From an uncultured Verrucomicrobia subdivision 3 bacterium (GTDB lineage: Bacteria; Verrucomicrobiota; Verrucomicrobiia; Limisphaerales; UBA11358): a stretch of DNA of 39,282 bases. Position 1 is the stretch's first letter. Each line of letters begins with the position of its first letter. Positions 1 through 8,572 of this stretch are shown here, in pieces. The notes under the pieces were generated by a model that worked only from the letters and a program-made list of their open reading frames with translations, did no database searches and was not told where the DNA came from. The translations under genes were made by a program, and so were the position numbers. The stretch is taken from contig CAINLR010000022.1 in assembly GCA_903850425.1 (NCBI GenBank), positions 1 to 39,282 on the forward strand. Reading direction: 5' to 3'.

Positions 1-1
1 C

Positions 2-226
2 AAGGCGGAAGGGGACATAGAAACCTACAACGGTCTGCTCGCGCAGGCGGATGAGCTGGGCAACGTGATCGCCCAGGATGAAACGGACCTCCACGAAGCC
101 TCGGCGCGGGCGTTGCTCGGCGCGCAGGCGCAGTTCGGGCGGGATAGCAGCGCGGTGGAGGAGCTCGGCGGCACGCGCACGAGTGAACGGGCCAAGCCCA
201 AAGCGAAAGTCAAAGCGCCCAAATAA
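2..226 (+). CDS. C-terminal end of a hypothetical protein (partial)
   Basis: An open frame runs from base 2 to a TAA at 224-226 with no stops and encodes the last 74 residues of a protein that begins outside the window. The fragment is hydrophilic, begins with a helical Gln/Ala/Glu-rich stretch, then has an FGRDSSAVEELGGTRTSERA segment and a Lys/Pro/Ala-rich basic tail ending in KAPK. The GGTR-SERK-type ending is a pattern I associate with small conserved hypothetical proteins of environmental bacteria, but I cannot assign a function. A strong hairpin 25 bases after the stop supports this as the true gene end. It is transcribed in the same direction as the pyruvate carboxylase that follows. 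Confidence 0.6.
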   Translation, partial: KAEGDIETYNGLLAQADELGNVIAQDETDLHEASARALLGAQAQFGRDSSAVEELGGTRTSERAKPKAKVKAPK

Positions 227-250
227 CGGACGGGTGGGCGGGCGGAAGCG

Positions 251-284
251 AAAACCGCGTCGGCAGTAATGCCGGCGCGGTTTT
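251..284 (+). terminator. Intrinsic-type terminator hairpin after the first partial gene
   Basis: A 15-base arm (251-265) pairs with 270-284 around a GTAA loop with a single mismatch; the arms are AAAACCGCG...CGGCA and TGCCG...CGCGGTTTT. The 3' arm itself ends in four T's, and the 5' A's make it nearly symmetric, so it could act in both directions. It lies between the stop at 226 and the carboxylase start at 381. Confidence 0.7.
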
Positions 285-380
285 GCGTGGCGGTTGGGTG
301 GGGGCTTGGGGATTTGCGATTGGCCGCTTTCTCGGATTGCTTGCGGCCGGGATTTTCGCTTTCATCTGCGCTTGCAAAAC

Positions 381-3300
381 ATGAGCGCCAACCCCACGCC
401 GACTCGTCAGAGAAAATTGCTCGTTGCCAATCGCAGCGAGATTGCCATTCGCGTTTTCCGCGCCGCCACGGAGCTTGGTTTCCGCACGGTGGCCATTTAC
501 GCCGCGGAGGATCGGCTGGCGATTCACCGCTTCAAAGCCGACGAGGCCTATGTGGTGGGCGAAGGCAAGGGGCCGGTGGGCGCGTATCTGGATATTCCCA
601 GCATCATCGCGCTCGCGCAGGAAAAGGGCGTGGACATGATTCATCCGGGCTACGGCTTTTTGTCGGAGAATGCGGAGTTTGCCCAGGCGTGCGATGCGGC
701 GGGCATCATTTTCGTGGGTCCGCGCGTGGAACTGCTAAAAAACATGGGCGACAAAACCGCGGCCCGCGCGCTCGCGCAAAAAGTCGGCGTGCATGTTTTG
801 CCGGGGACGGAGGACGCGATTGAAGATCGCAGCGTGGCGCTCAAGGTGGCGAAGGAAATCGGCTTTCCGCTCATCATCAAGGCGGCCTTCGGCGGTGGTG
901 GCCGCGGGATGCGGGTGGTGACCAAGCCCGGCGAGCTCGCGGATTTGCTGGATGAAGCGCAAGGCGAGGCCGGTCGCGCGTTTGGCAATCCGGCGGTGTT
1001 TCTGGAAAGATATATTCCGCGGGCGAAACACATTGAGGTGCAGATTCTGGGCGACAAGCATGGCAAGGTGGTGCATTTGCACGAGCGCGATTGCTCGGTG
1101 CAACGCCGCCACCAAAAAGTTATTGAGATCGCGCCGAGCATCGGCCTGGACAAGCAAGTGCGCGCGGAACTTTGCGATGCGGCGGTGAAGCTGTGTCACG
1201 AGATCAGATACGACAACGCGGGGACGGTGGAATTTCTTTACGATCAGGATACGAAAGAATGGTTCTTCATCGAGATGAACCCGCGCATTCAGGTGGAGCA
1301 CACGGTCACGGAAGTCATCACGGGCATTGATCTGGTGCGCTCGCAAATTTTGATCGCCGATGGCCAGCCGATGCACGGCGCGGAGGTGGGCATTCCCGCG
1401 CAGGAGGATATTCCGCGCAACGGGTTCGCGGTGCAGTGCCGCATCACGACGGAAGATCCGGAGAACAAATTTCAACCCGACTACGGCCGCATCCTGACGT
1501 ATCGCAGCGCCGGTGGTTTCGGCGTGCGGCTGGATGGCGGCATGGGTTACGGCGGCGCGGTCATCACGCCGTTTTACGATTCCCTGCTGGTGAAGCTGAC
1601 GGCGTCGGCGCCGACCTTCGACGCGGCGTTGCAACGCATGGACCGGGCGTTGCGCGAATTCCGCATCCGGGGCGTGAAGACGAATATTCCGTTTCTCGAA
1701 AACGTGATTCATCACGAGGAATTTCGCAGCGGCCGCGCGACCACGACGCTGATTGATCACACGCCGGAACTCTTCAAGTTGAAGACCAAGCGCGATCGCG
1801 CGACGAAGCTGCTGACCTTCCTCGGCGACGTGACGGTGAATGGCAATCCGCAAGCGAAGAGTTTTGTTCCCAAAGAAATGCTGCTGCCCGCGCGCGTGCC
1901 GGCCTACGACCACAAGCAGACGCCGCCGAAGGGAACGCGGCAGATGCTGCGCGAACTCGGCCCCAAGCAGTTCGCCGAATGGACGCTCAAGCAAAAGCAA
2001 CTGCTCGTCACGGACACGACGTTTCGCGACGCGCATCAATCGCTCTTCGCCACGCGCCTGCGCACTTACGACATGCTCGCCGTGGCCGCCGCCGTGGCCC
2101 GCCGCACGCCGAACCTATACTCGATGGAAATGTGGGGCGGCGCGACGTTCGATACCGCGCTACGTTTTCTGCACGAAGATCCGTGGCTGCGGTTGCGCGC
2201 GTTGCGGGAGCGCATTCCGAACATTTGTTTCCAAATGCTCTTTCGCGGCTCGAACGCGGTGGGCTATTCCAATTATCCCGACAACGCCGTCGCCGGGTTC
2301 GTGAAGCACGCGGCGGAGGCGGGCATGGATATTTTCCGCGTGTTCGACTCGCTGAATTATCTGCCGAACCTCGAAGTGGCGATGGAGGCGGTGAACGAAA
2401 CGCACGGCATTTGCGAAGCGGCAATTTGTTACACCGGCAACATCCTCGATCCCGCGCGCGCCAAATACTCGCTGAAATATTATGTGAAGCTCGCAAAAGA
2501 ACTGGAGAAGATGGGCGCGCATATTCTCGCGATCAAGGATATGGCGGGACTCTGCAAACCCGCTGCCGCCGCGATGTTGGTGAAGGCGCTCAAAGCGGAG
2601 ATTGGCCTGCCGATTCATTTCCACACGCACGACACGAGCGGCATTGCGGCGGCATCGGTTCTGGCGGCAGCGGAAGCGGGCGTGGACATTGCCGACTTGG
2701 CGATCGCGTCAATGAGCGGTTCGACGAGCCAGCCGAACTTGAACTCCATCGTGGCCGCGTTGCAATTCACCAAGCGCGATACCGGTCTCGACCTCGACGC
2801 GCTGAATGAGTTTGCGGATTACTGGGAACACGCGCGGACGTTTTACGCGCCGTTCGACACGTCGCCCAAAGCCGGCAGCGCCGAAGTTTACCTGCACGAG
2901 ATGCCGGGTGGGCAGTTCACGAACCTCAAGGAACAGGCCGCCGGCATGGGCCTGGCGCATCGCTGGCCGGAAATCGCGCGGACTTACGCCGAGGTGAATC
3001 AACTTTTCGGCGACATCGTGAAGGTCACGCCGAGCAGTAAAGTGGTCGGCGACATGACGATGTTTCTCATCACGCGCGGCATCAAGCCCGCCGACGTGGT
3101 GAACCTCGAACCCGACAGCACGCCGTTTCCCGAATCGGTGATTGATATGCTCGCGGGCGGACTCGGTCAACCGCTGGGCGGCTGGCCAAAGAATTTACAG
3201 AGGGTGGTGCTCGGCAAACGCAAGCCGGTGACGGGTCGTCCGGGCGCCGGGCTCAAGCCGCTGAACTTTAAGAAGCTGGAGGAAGAACTCACGACCAAGC

Positions 3301-3851
3301 TAAAGCGCGAGGCGACGAGCGATGACGTTTTCAGTCACATTATGTATCCGGAGGTGTTTGCCGAATTTGCGAAATACATCCGTGAACACGGCGACTTGTC
3401 CGTGCTGCCGACGCCCGCATTCTTTTACGGGATGAAGGTGGGGCAGGAAGTTTCGGTGGAAATTGAACCTGGCAAAACATTGTTCATCCGCCTTGTCAAC
3501 ATTGGCGCGGTGGATGCCGAGGGTAAACGCGCCGTGAACTTTGAATTGAACGGCATGGCCCGCCAACTCGCCATCGTGGACAAGGCCGTTAAGCCAACCA
3601 TGAAGGCACGCCTCAAAGCCGATCCGGCCAAAGCGAACGAAGTCGGCGCGCCCATCCCCGGCCTCGTCACCGTCCTCTCGGTCAGCGTCGGCGCGAAGGT
3701 GGCCAAGGGCGACAAGCTGCTGACGCTCGAAGCCATGAAGATGCAGACGACGATTTACGCGCCGGCCGATGGGGTGGTGGACGAAATCTGCGTGCGCGTG
3801 AGCGATGCGGTCGAGAGCAAAGACCTGCTGATGCAATTGCGAACAACCTGA
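381..3851 (+). CDS. pyc: Pyruvate carboxylase (single-chain, biotin-dependent)
   Basis: Carboxylates pyruvate to oxaloacetate with ATP and bicarbonate, the anaplerotic reaction, in the cytoplasm. At 1156 residues from the ATG at 381 it has the usual family length and order. The biotin carboxylase half has LLVANRSEIAIRVFRA at 13-28, the ATP-grasp glycine loop GGGGRGMR near 171-178, ERDCSVQRRHQK near 235-246 and EMNPRIQVEHTVTE at 298-311. The carboxyltransferase domain begins at TDTTFRDAHQS (544-554). A C-terminal biotinyl domain carries the AMKM motif with biotin-accepting Lys1120. The frame is open 87 bases further upstream, but that translation has no family similarity, so 381 is chosen; no convincing ribosome binding site is visible. 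It sits alone between two terminators, so it is probably monocistronic. Confidence 0.97.
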   Translation: MSANPTPTRQRKLLVANRSEIAIRVFRAATELGFRTVAIYAAEDRLAIHRFKADEAYVVGEGKGPVGAYLDIPSIIALAQEKGVDMIHPGYGFLSENAEFAQACDAAGIIFVGPRVELLKNMGDKTAARALAQKVGVHVLPGTEDAIEDRSVALKVAKEIGFPLIIKAAFGGGGRGMRVVTKPGELADLLDEAQGEAGRAFGNPAVFLERYIPRAKHIEVQILGDKHGKVVHLHERDCSVQRRHQKVIEIAPSIGLDKQVRAELCDAAVKLCHEIRYDNAGTVEFLYDQDTKEWFFIEMNPRIQVEHTVTEVITGIDLVRSQILIADGQPMHGAEVGIPAQEDIPRNGFAVQCRITTEDPENKFQPDYGRILTYRSAGGFGVRLDGGMGYGGAVITPFYDSLLVKLTASAPTFDAALQRMDRALREFRIRGVKTNIPFLENVIHHEEFRSGRATTTLIDHTPELFKLKTKRDRATKLLTFLGDVTVNGNPQAKSFVPKEMLLPARVPAYDHKQTPPKGTRQMLRELGPKQFAEWTLKQKQLLVTDTTFRDAHQSLFATRLRTYDMLAVAAAVARRTPNLYSMEMWGGATFDTALRFLHEDPWLRLRALRERIPNICFQMLFRGSNAVGYSNYPDNAVAGFVKHAAEAGMDIFRVFDSLNYLPNLEVAMEAVNETHGICEAAICYTGNILDPARAKYSLKYYVKLAKELEKMGAHILAIKDMAGLCKPAAAAMLVKALKAEIGLPIHFHTHDTSGIAAASVLAAAEAGVDIADLAIASMSGSTSQPNLNSIVAALQFTKRDTGLDLDALNEFADYWEHARTFYAPFDTSPKAGSAEVYLHEMPGGQFTNLKEQAAGMGLAHRWPEIARTYAEVNQLFGDIVKVTPSSKVVGDMTMFLITRGIKPADVVNLEPDSTPFPESVIDMLAGGLGQPLGGWPKNLQRVVLGKRKPVTGRPGAGLKPLNFKKLEEELTTKLKREATSDDVFSHIMYPEVFAEFAKYIREHGDLSVLPTPAFFYGMKVGQEVSVEIEPGKTLFIRLVNIGAVDAEGKRAVNFELNGMARQLAIVDKAVKPTMKARLKADPAKANEVGAPIPGLVTVLSVSVGAKVAKGDKLLTLEAMKMQTTIYAPADGVVDEICVRVSDAVESKDLLMQLRTT

Positions 3852-3891
3852 CGCGGAAATGATCGGAGACGACGCTTCTCAGCTGCCGCCT

Positions 3892-3930
3892 CAAAATGCA
3901 AAAAGGGCCGAACCTTGATAGGTTCGGCCC
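3892..3930. terminator. Perfect 10-bp stem terminator between convergent genes
   Basis: GGGCCGAACC at 3905-3914 pairs perfectly with 3921-3930 around TTGATA. On the minus strand the stem is followed by a T-rich stretch (complement of the A-rich 3892-3904), making it a canonical terminator for the minus-strand surface-protein gene ending at 3986. For the + strand carboxylase the same stem lies 53 bases after the stop but has only a short T run, so it is probably shared. Confidence 0.8.
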
Positions 3931-3985
3931 CATTTCCCAAGTGAGGGTCCGAATTTGAACTGCCGGGCCAAGTGCGCCGAGCCAC

Positions 3986-6900
3986 TTACCAAGTGACCCA
4001 TGTATTACACGTTCCCTGAGCGGTGCTAGGGTTGCTGGAGCTTGAATAATTGCAGGAGGCAGTTGCCTGACAGTTGAACGAACCAAAGTCACTCAACTGG
4101 AACTGATAACTAATCGGGAACGAACAACCCTCGCCGGCTCTTAACGGCGGACAAGTAAACGATTTGCCACATGCTGTCACCTGACAGGCTGAGAAACAAG
4201 CGGTGCCCGTATTGGTGACGTTGCAGGTGTAGACGGCCGTCTGCCACAAATGTCCGGTGCTTGGTCCGGTCACACATACCACGGGTTTGGGCACAACGCC
4301 CTGATAGGAGAAGTTCACGCAGGTCAAGGCTTGGCAAAGGGCCAAGGTGAATGTCTCAGTATTGTTCGTAGGCACATCGCAACTGACATAGGTGCAATTC
4401 TGTGTGTGCGAAGTGCCGTTTTTGTCCTTCCAGCAATCTTTGTTTGCCGAATTTTTCCAATGCTGATAGCCATCACTGGCGGTCCAGCAATCCACGCCAT
4501 CGCCGCCTTTCCAATGTTGGTATAAATCTCTATCAATCCAGCATTGCTGACCAGTGCTGTTCAGCCAGTGATTGGTGCAGGTGCCCGCAGTTTGGACATG
4601 TCCGGTCGGCTGAATGGTGCTAACGGAGTAGGTTCCTGGCGTCAGATTAAAGAAGCAATAGGAGCCTTGTGCATCAGTTGTGTTCGTCGCGATGGCGACG
4701 TTACTGGCATTCTTGAGAGTGACGGCAACATTCGGCAAGCCTGAATCAAGACCTGGGGTAAGGAAGCCATCCCCGTTACAATCCATGAACACGTAGCCAC
4801 AAACGCTGGCCTTGGAGTTCCCAACAAAAATGTTCTGGGTGCAGCTGTTGCTGTTGCCGCAACCATCCACCGCCAGCCAGGTGCGGGCGATGACATAGGT
4901 TCCAGAACAAGTTCCAGGCGTGATCACATCCTTATAGGTGAGGGTGGGAGTTGAAGAGCACTTGTCAATCACCGTGGCATAGCCGGTCACGGAAGGCGAA
5001 ATGTTGGTTATGGCCGGTGGCACAAGGTGGCCCTTGCACCAGTCGCTGGGTTTGCAGTTCTGGAATGATTGATTCAAGTTGCTGCAAACAATGCTCAGAT
5101 TACTGATGGTGCATCCGTATGCGGAAATGTTGCCACCCCCCAAAGCCGTATGGCAAATGTCGAGAATCTGCCGGATGCTCCGTCCGTCGAGCGAACAGGC
5201 GGGGTCCTTTAGAATCAGATCACCACAACCGGCCGCGAAGCCGGTTACGGACTTGGCATCGCCAAAATCCACATTGAGCTTCAAGCAGAGAGCCTGTCCC
5301 GCGAAGACGCCAGCCTCACAACTGGTGGGGTTGCTATAATTTGTCTTCAAGCAGCCGGGCGTTCCAGTGTAGGGAATGAATTTCTGAATGTTAGTGCAGG
5401 TGGTGAATTTGATGCAATATCCAGTGGCATTGGTAATGCCGCACTGCATATAACCATTGGTATAGATCTTCTTGAAGCAATTCGTCAGGATGCTGGACGC
5501 ATTGGTGCCGTTGCACACAGCGCCATAATCCGCCGGAGTGTAGGTGCAATAGAGAACATAACTATTGCTGATCGTGACGTCCGGCGGGCAGGTGACCACC
5601 GGTGCCGTTGTATCCGCGGTCCAAGTATAGGCCACAGTCTTGGGCAAGGAGACATTGCCGCACGCATCGCAGACGGTGATGGTGAAGGTGCGGGTAACGG
5701 TGCAAACATTGGTCACGTCAAGGTGCGAAACATTGGTAGCCAGCATCGTGCAATTATCGGTCGCAATAACCTGCGCTTTCACGCTTGCGTCAGATGGCAG
5801 CGTGGCGGGGTTGCAGCCTAAATTGCTGTTGACCGGAACACTCGTAATCGTTGGTGCGGTCAGGTCGACCGACCAGGTATAAACAACCGTCGAAGGGGCG
5901 GAGGTGTTGCCGCAGCCATCGCTGGCGGTAATGGTAAATGTGCGAGCCATGGCGCAGGCAGTGCCGCCATCCACATGAGTCACTTTGATGGTCGGAGCAC
6001 CGCAACCATCGGCTGCTGTCACAAGCAACGCTACGCTCGCATCAGTCGGCACATTAACAGGGTTGCAGCCCAAGTAATTATTGGTCGGCACTCGGGTCAA
6101 GACCGGTGCGTTAGTGTCCACGGTCCAAGTGTAAACCACAGTTTTCGGAGTGGCCGTGTTGCCACAAGCGTCCATGGCGGTAATGGTAAACGCGCGGGTT
6201 ACAGTGCAGTTGGTGGTTGCGTCCAGAAACGAAACATTGGTCGAGGTTGCACTGCAAGTGTCCAAAACCGTGACCTGGGCTTTGAGGCTCGCAATGCTCG
6301 GCAAAAGAACAGGGTTACATCCCAGGTCGCAGTTGGTGGCCCCAACCACAATCACCGGCGCGTTCGTGTCTATCGTCCAACTGTAAACCACCGGCTGGGT
6401 GGCAGCATTGCCACAGTTATCGGTGGCCAGGATGATGAATGTGCGCGTGACGGTGCAGTTGGTGGTTGCGTCTTTATGTGAAACGGAGACGGTTGCGTTC
6501 GATGAACTACACATATCCTTGGTTGTGACTTGCGCGGCAATGCTTGCGTCTGTCGGCAAATTGGCGGGGTTACACCCCAAATTCATGTTTGTCGGGGCGT
6601 TCAGGATGTCCGGAGCATTGGTATCGGCAATCCATGAAATGCTCCGCGTGCAAGTGGCTGTATGGCCATAACCGTCGGAAGCCGTGTAGGTCAGAATGCG
6701 GTAATTAAGGCAACCACCTGAGAAATCGGATTTCGTGCACGTAATCGTCACTGGATAGCCGCAACAGGAAGTCGCGAAGACAACATTGGTATCAACCGGG
6801 TTGTGGCAGTCAGGAATGCTCGACGGATCCGGGTTACAACCGAGTGAAAGGTCCGGTGGGCAATTGCTAAACGACACCTGACAGCAGGGCACTTCCAGCA

Positions 6901-7627
6901 GGATGAGTTGAAAGGGTGAATTCTGACCTGCTCCGCTTGCAATATCGAAAATGGCTCCGACACTGCCGCCGCAAGGCACCAACCACGCCGCAGCATTGCT
7001 TGTCGCGTCATTAAGAATGACGGCAACCTCATTGATGTCGACTGGAGGATAAGAATTTGGTTGATCATTCAGCGGATCATTCGGCGCGGGTCCACCCACC
7101 AGCCGGTTGATTGCTGCCTGAACATTCCACCAGTAGTAGTGATAGTCCGGCGGGCTCTTGTGATTCAAGATATAGTTAATCTGGTGCCACGTGGCCACGT
7201 CCACGATCGGCGGTGGCCCTACCGGAGGGGTCCCCAGACGAAAAGGCAGATTCGCGAGTCCGATCGGGTCACACGTAGAAATCAGAGTTCCTGAATAAAC
7301 TGTCAGTCCCGGGACAATAAAATAAGTCGGGTTAAGAATGGTGCTTTCATCAACGCACCAAGCAGGGTAAATTCCGATTGGAATTGGCGAGGTTGGATCC
7401 AAGACATCCACCGTGAATCCTGCTGGCGGAGTCGTAAATCCGTGAACAGGGTTTGGGTCACCATTGGTCACGATCCAGTTGGGATAAGTCGTGATATAGG
7501 CAGTGAGAATATTGTTCGTGGGTAGCGTCAGGCAACATTGTCCAGAAGCGGAGTTGGTCAGGACAAAAATCGCGAGTATGGCCACAATTGTCCACGGGGT
7601 TAGTTTTCTGAGTGTAGTGTTTTTCAT
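3986..7627 (-). CDS. Large secreted Cys-rich repeat protein with SdrD-B-like domain
   Basis: A 1213-residue protein starting at ATG 7627 with a signal peptide (hydrophobic core about 13-25, likely cut after SASG near residue 29). Residues about 89-180 (WCVDEST ... WWNVQAAINRL) resemble the Cys and Gln segments of thioester-type adhesin domains. Residues 335-671 are four Ig/HYR-like repeats of about 84 residues, each starting D-x-x-AP and carrying LGCNP, C-TVTRTFTI and D-CGN motifs. Residues 943-1100 resemble an SdrD-B collagen-binding-like repeat (NGDGFLTPGLDSGLPNVAVTL, then GSYCFFNLTPGTY) interrupted by three 18-residue Trp/Cys repeats. No PEP-CTERM, LPXTG or Por sorting tail is seen; it ends in TWVTW. 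A role as extracellular matrix or adhesin protein is an inference. The gene is flanked by a terminator, has an AT-rich leader and is probably monocistronic. Confidence 0.85.
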   Translation of the reverse strand: MKNTTLRKLTPWTIVAILAIFVLTNSASGQCCLTLPTNNILTAYITTYPNWIVTNGDPNPVHGFTTPPAGFTVDVLDPTSPIPIGIYPAWCVDESTILNPTYFIVPGLTVYSGTLISTCDPIGLANLPFRLGTPPVGPPPIVDVATWHQINYILNHKSPPDYHYYWWNVQAAINRLVGGPAPNDPLNDQPNSYPPVDINEVAVILNDATSNAAAWLVPCGGSVGAIFDIASGAGQNSPFQLILLEVPCCQVSFSNCPPDLSLGCNPDPSSIPDCHNPVDTNVVFATSCCGYPVTITCTKSDFSGGCLNYRILTYTASDGYGHTATCTRSISWIADTNAPDILNAPTNMNLGCNPANLPTDASIAAQVTTKDMCSSSNATVSVSHKDATTNCTVTRTFIILATDNCGNAATQPVVYSWTIDTNAPVIVVGATNCDLGCNPVLLPSIASLKAQVTVLDTCSATSTNVSFLDATTNCTVTRAFTITAMDACGNTATPKTVVYTWTVDTNAPVLTRVPTNNYLGCNPVNVPTDASVALLVTAADGCGAPTIKVTHVDGGTACAMARTFTITASDGCGNTSAPSTVVYTWSVDLTAPTITSVPVNSNLGCNPATLPSDASVKAQVIATDNCTMLATNVSHLDVTNVCTVTRTFTITVCDACGNVSLPKTVAYTWTADTTAPVVTCPPDVTISNSYVLYCTYTPADYGAVCNGTNASSILTNCFKKIYTNGYMQCGITNATGYCIKFTTCTNIQKFIPYTGTPGCLKTNYSNPTSCEAGVFAGQALCLKLNVDFGDAKSVTGFAAGCGDLILKDPACSLDGRSIRQILDICHTALGGGNISAYGCTISNLSIVCSNLNQSFQNCKPSDWCKGHLVPPAITNISPSVTGYATVIDKCSSTPTLTYKDVITPGTCSGTYVIARTWLAVDGCGNSNSCTQNIFVGNSKASVCGYVFMDCNGDGFLTPGLDSGLPNVAVTLKNASNVAIATNTTDAQGSYCFFNLTPGTYSVSTIQPTGHVQTAGTCTNHWLNSTGQQCWIDRDLYQHWKGGDGVDCWTASDGYQHWKNSANKDCWKDKNGTSHTQNCTYVSCDVPTNNTETFTLALCQALTCVNFSYQGVVPKPVVCVTGPSTGHLWQTAVYTCNVTNTGTACFSACQVTACGKSFTCPPLRAGEGCSFPISYQFQLSDFGSFNCQATASCNYSSSSNPSTAQGTCNTWVTW
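4415..4576 (-). repeat. Three 54-bp repeats coding 18-residue W/C-rich units
   Basis: Residues 1018-1071 of the surface protein form three exact-length units: TNHWLNSTGQQCWIDRDL, YQHWKGGDGVDCWTASDG and YQHWKNSANKDCWKDKNG. The shared pattern is x-x-HW-x7-CW, one Cys and two Trp per unit. They are inserted between the two halves of the SdrD-B-like domain. Confidence 0.8.
5615..6625 (-). repeat. Four ~253-bp repeats coding Ig/HYR-like domains
   Basis: Residues 335-671 of the surface protein comprise four units of 84-85 residues starting at DTNAP 335, 420, 504 and DLTAP 588, with a fifth partial start at 672. Each keeps LGCNP, a D-x-C before the middle, a C-TVTRTF-like strand (Ala in one unit) and a D-CGN turn followed by VYTW. 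Units differ at many positions, so this is an old duplication. Confidence 0.8.
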
Positions 7628-7836
7628 AATATTATTTTTGAGGATATTTAGAAAACCATCAATCTATCTCCAACGCTTTCATTGTGAATAGTATGTCGGT
7701 GCCAGACGTCAAGCCTCGCCCATTTTTGTTCACCGATCCTATCAGGTTAATCTGACGAAAATGTTACTCGCTTCACCGCCGGATCGTGTGACTCGAACCT
7801 ATCAACCGCATCAAACAGTTGGGGCAGGCTCCTCAA

Positions 7837-8046
7837 TCATTGCCCGCGCGGGAACTCAGCGTGGCTTCGCCTTGCATAACGGAGCAGCCTCCGGCCCAAG
7901 ACGAGTGCGGTCATTGAAATGGCGACGAACACAACGGAGCTACCGCCGTCAGGAACACTTACTGGAGGTGGGGCGGCTCGGGCGGTAGTCAGCAAACAGG
8001 CAATCCCGGCAATTAAAACTTTTACTGATAGGCTTGATTGCTTCAT
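7837..8046 (-). CDS. Tiny VPDSG-CTERM sorting-signal protein
   Basis: A 69-residue protein starting at ATG 8046, with a clear ribosome binding site (AGGAG seven bases upstream). Residues 1-24 are a signal peptide (KVLIAGIACLLTTARA core). Only about four residues later comes VSVPDGGSSVVFVAI, followed by a hydrophobic helix and Arg-rich RRLLRYARR, the layout of the VPDSG-CTERM sorting signal recognised by exosortases in Verrucomicrobiota. The tail (SHAEFPRGQ) is longer than usual. There is practically no mature domain between the two signals, so the product would be a membrane-spanning micro-protein or processed peptide; a cell-surface role is inferred. It stands alone, upstream of the large surface protein and downstream of a similar PEP-CTERM micro-gene. 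Confidence 0.75.
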   Translation of the reverse strand: MKQSSLSVKVLIAGIACLLTTARAAPPPVSVPDGGSSVVFVAISMTALVLGRRLLRYARRSHAEFPRGQ

Positions 8047-8180
8047 ATGTTTCTCCTGCTCGCTGCCGCTAATCTAAGCACTTGCAAACTGCTAACGTAT
8101 TCGTCAAAGCCAAACCGTTGCCTTACCGTAGCTAGCACGCAGACAATAGTCGAGATAACTGCCAGTAATTGGTGCCAATG

Positions 8181-8215
8181 AAAAAAAACGCGCAAAACCG
8201 GAAGCATTTGCGACG
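8181..8215 (-). terminator. Intrinsic terminator after the PEP-CTERM micro-gene
   Basis: On the minus strand an 8-bp stem (CG-CGCAAA with one bulged base, pairing with TTTGCGCG) is followed directly by eight T's (8188 down to 8181). It lies 36 bases after the micro-gene stop and shows that the two micro-genes are separate transcripts. Confidence 0.75.
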
Positions 8216-8250
8216 CGTTGTGCCATCGTGTAAGCTTGGCCAAAAGCCTT

Positions 8251-8424
8251 TTAGCGGCGAGGTTTCCGCAACAAACGCACAACGCCGATGGCAACTGGCA
8301 CTAGACACAAGGCTCCAGCAAAAATGGTGCTCGGTTCCGGAATCGGTGGATTGCCTGCCAAGGCTGCCATTGGTAATGCGCAAATGGCCACAATGGTCAT
8401 TGTTGTGAAGTTGATTGCTTTCAT
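8251..8424 (-). CDS. Tiny PEP-CTERM sorting-signal protein
   Basis: A 57-residue protein read from ATG 8424 (GGAG six bases upstream) to TAA 8251. Residues 1-23 are a signal peptide (TIVAICALPMAALA, probable cut after ALA). Residues 24-32 are GNPPIPEPS, containing the PEP motif, followed by a hydrophobic helix TIFAGALCLVPVAIGVV and a basic end RLLRKPRR. This is the tripartite PEP-CTERM signal, but only about five residues separate it from the signal-peptide cleavage site. An exosortase would therefore have almost no cargo to sort. It is followed by its own terminator and preceded by a spaced direct repeat that may be regulatory. The gene is easily missed because of its size. Confidence 0.75.
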   Translation of the reverse strand: MKAINFTTMTIVAICALPMAALAGNPPIPEPSTIFAGALCLVPVAIGVVRLLRKPRR

Positions 8425-8513
8425 AGTAGCTCCGTTTAATTTGTTTTTAGGGACTTTGCTCCTCTGCTTTAGTGAGAAAACATTATCGGCTTTGTCATTT
8501 AGAATCTATACCC

Positions 8514-8543
8514 TTTTGGGACATTCTTTAGTTATTTTGGGAC
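8514..8543 (-). promoter_or_regulatory. Direct repeat upstream of the PEP-CTERM micro-gene
   Basis: On the minus strand GTCCCAAAA occurs twice, 21 bases apart (8543-8535 and 8522-8514), i.e. on the same DNA face two turns apart, about 90-119 bases before the ATG at 8424. The spacing suits a dimeric activator site, but no regulator is identified. Confidence 0.3.
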
Positions 8544-8572
8544 GTAGTGGGGAAATGACTCGGTAGGTTGAA

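Noticed and set aside
735-2039. Long open frame of 434 residues on the strand opposite the pyruvate carboxylase gene
   Set aside because: It is Arg/His-rich, has no recognisable motif and mirrors a clearly real gene; high GC creates such antisense frames.
7742-7755. Near-palindrome TCAGGTTAATCTGA upstream of the giant surface protein
   Set aside because: A single 12-of-14 dyad with no promoter elements in a fixed position nearby is too weak to call an operator.
8205-8229. Sigma-54-like TGGCAC...CGCA upstream of the VPDSG micro-gene
   Set aside because: The GG to GC spacing is one base too long and the downstream element is TCGCA rather than TTGCA. Part of it also overlaps the terminator stem.
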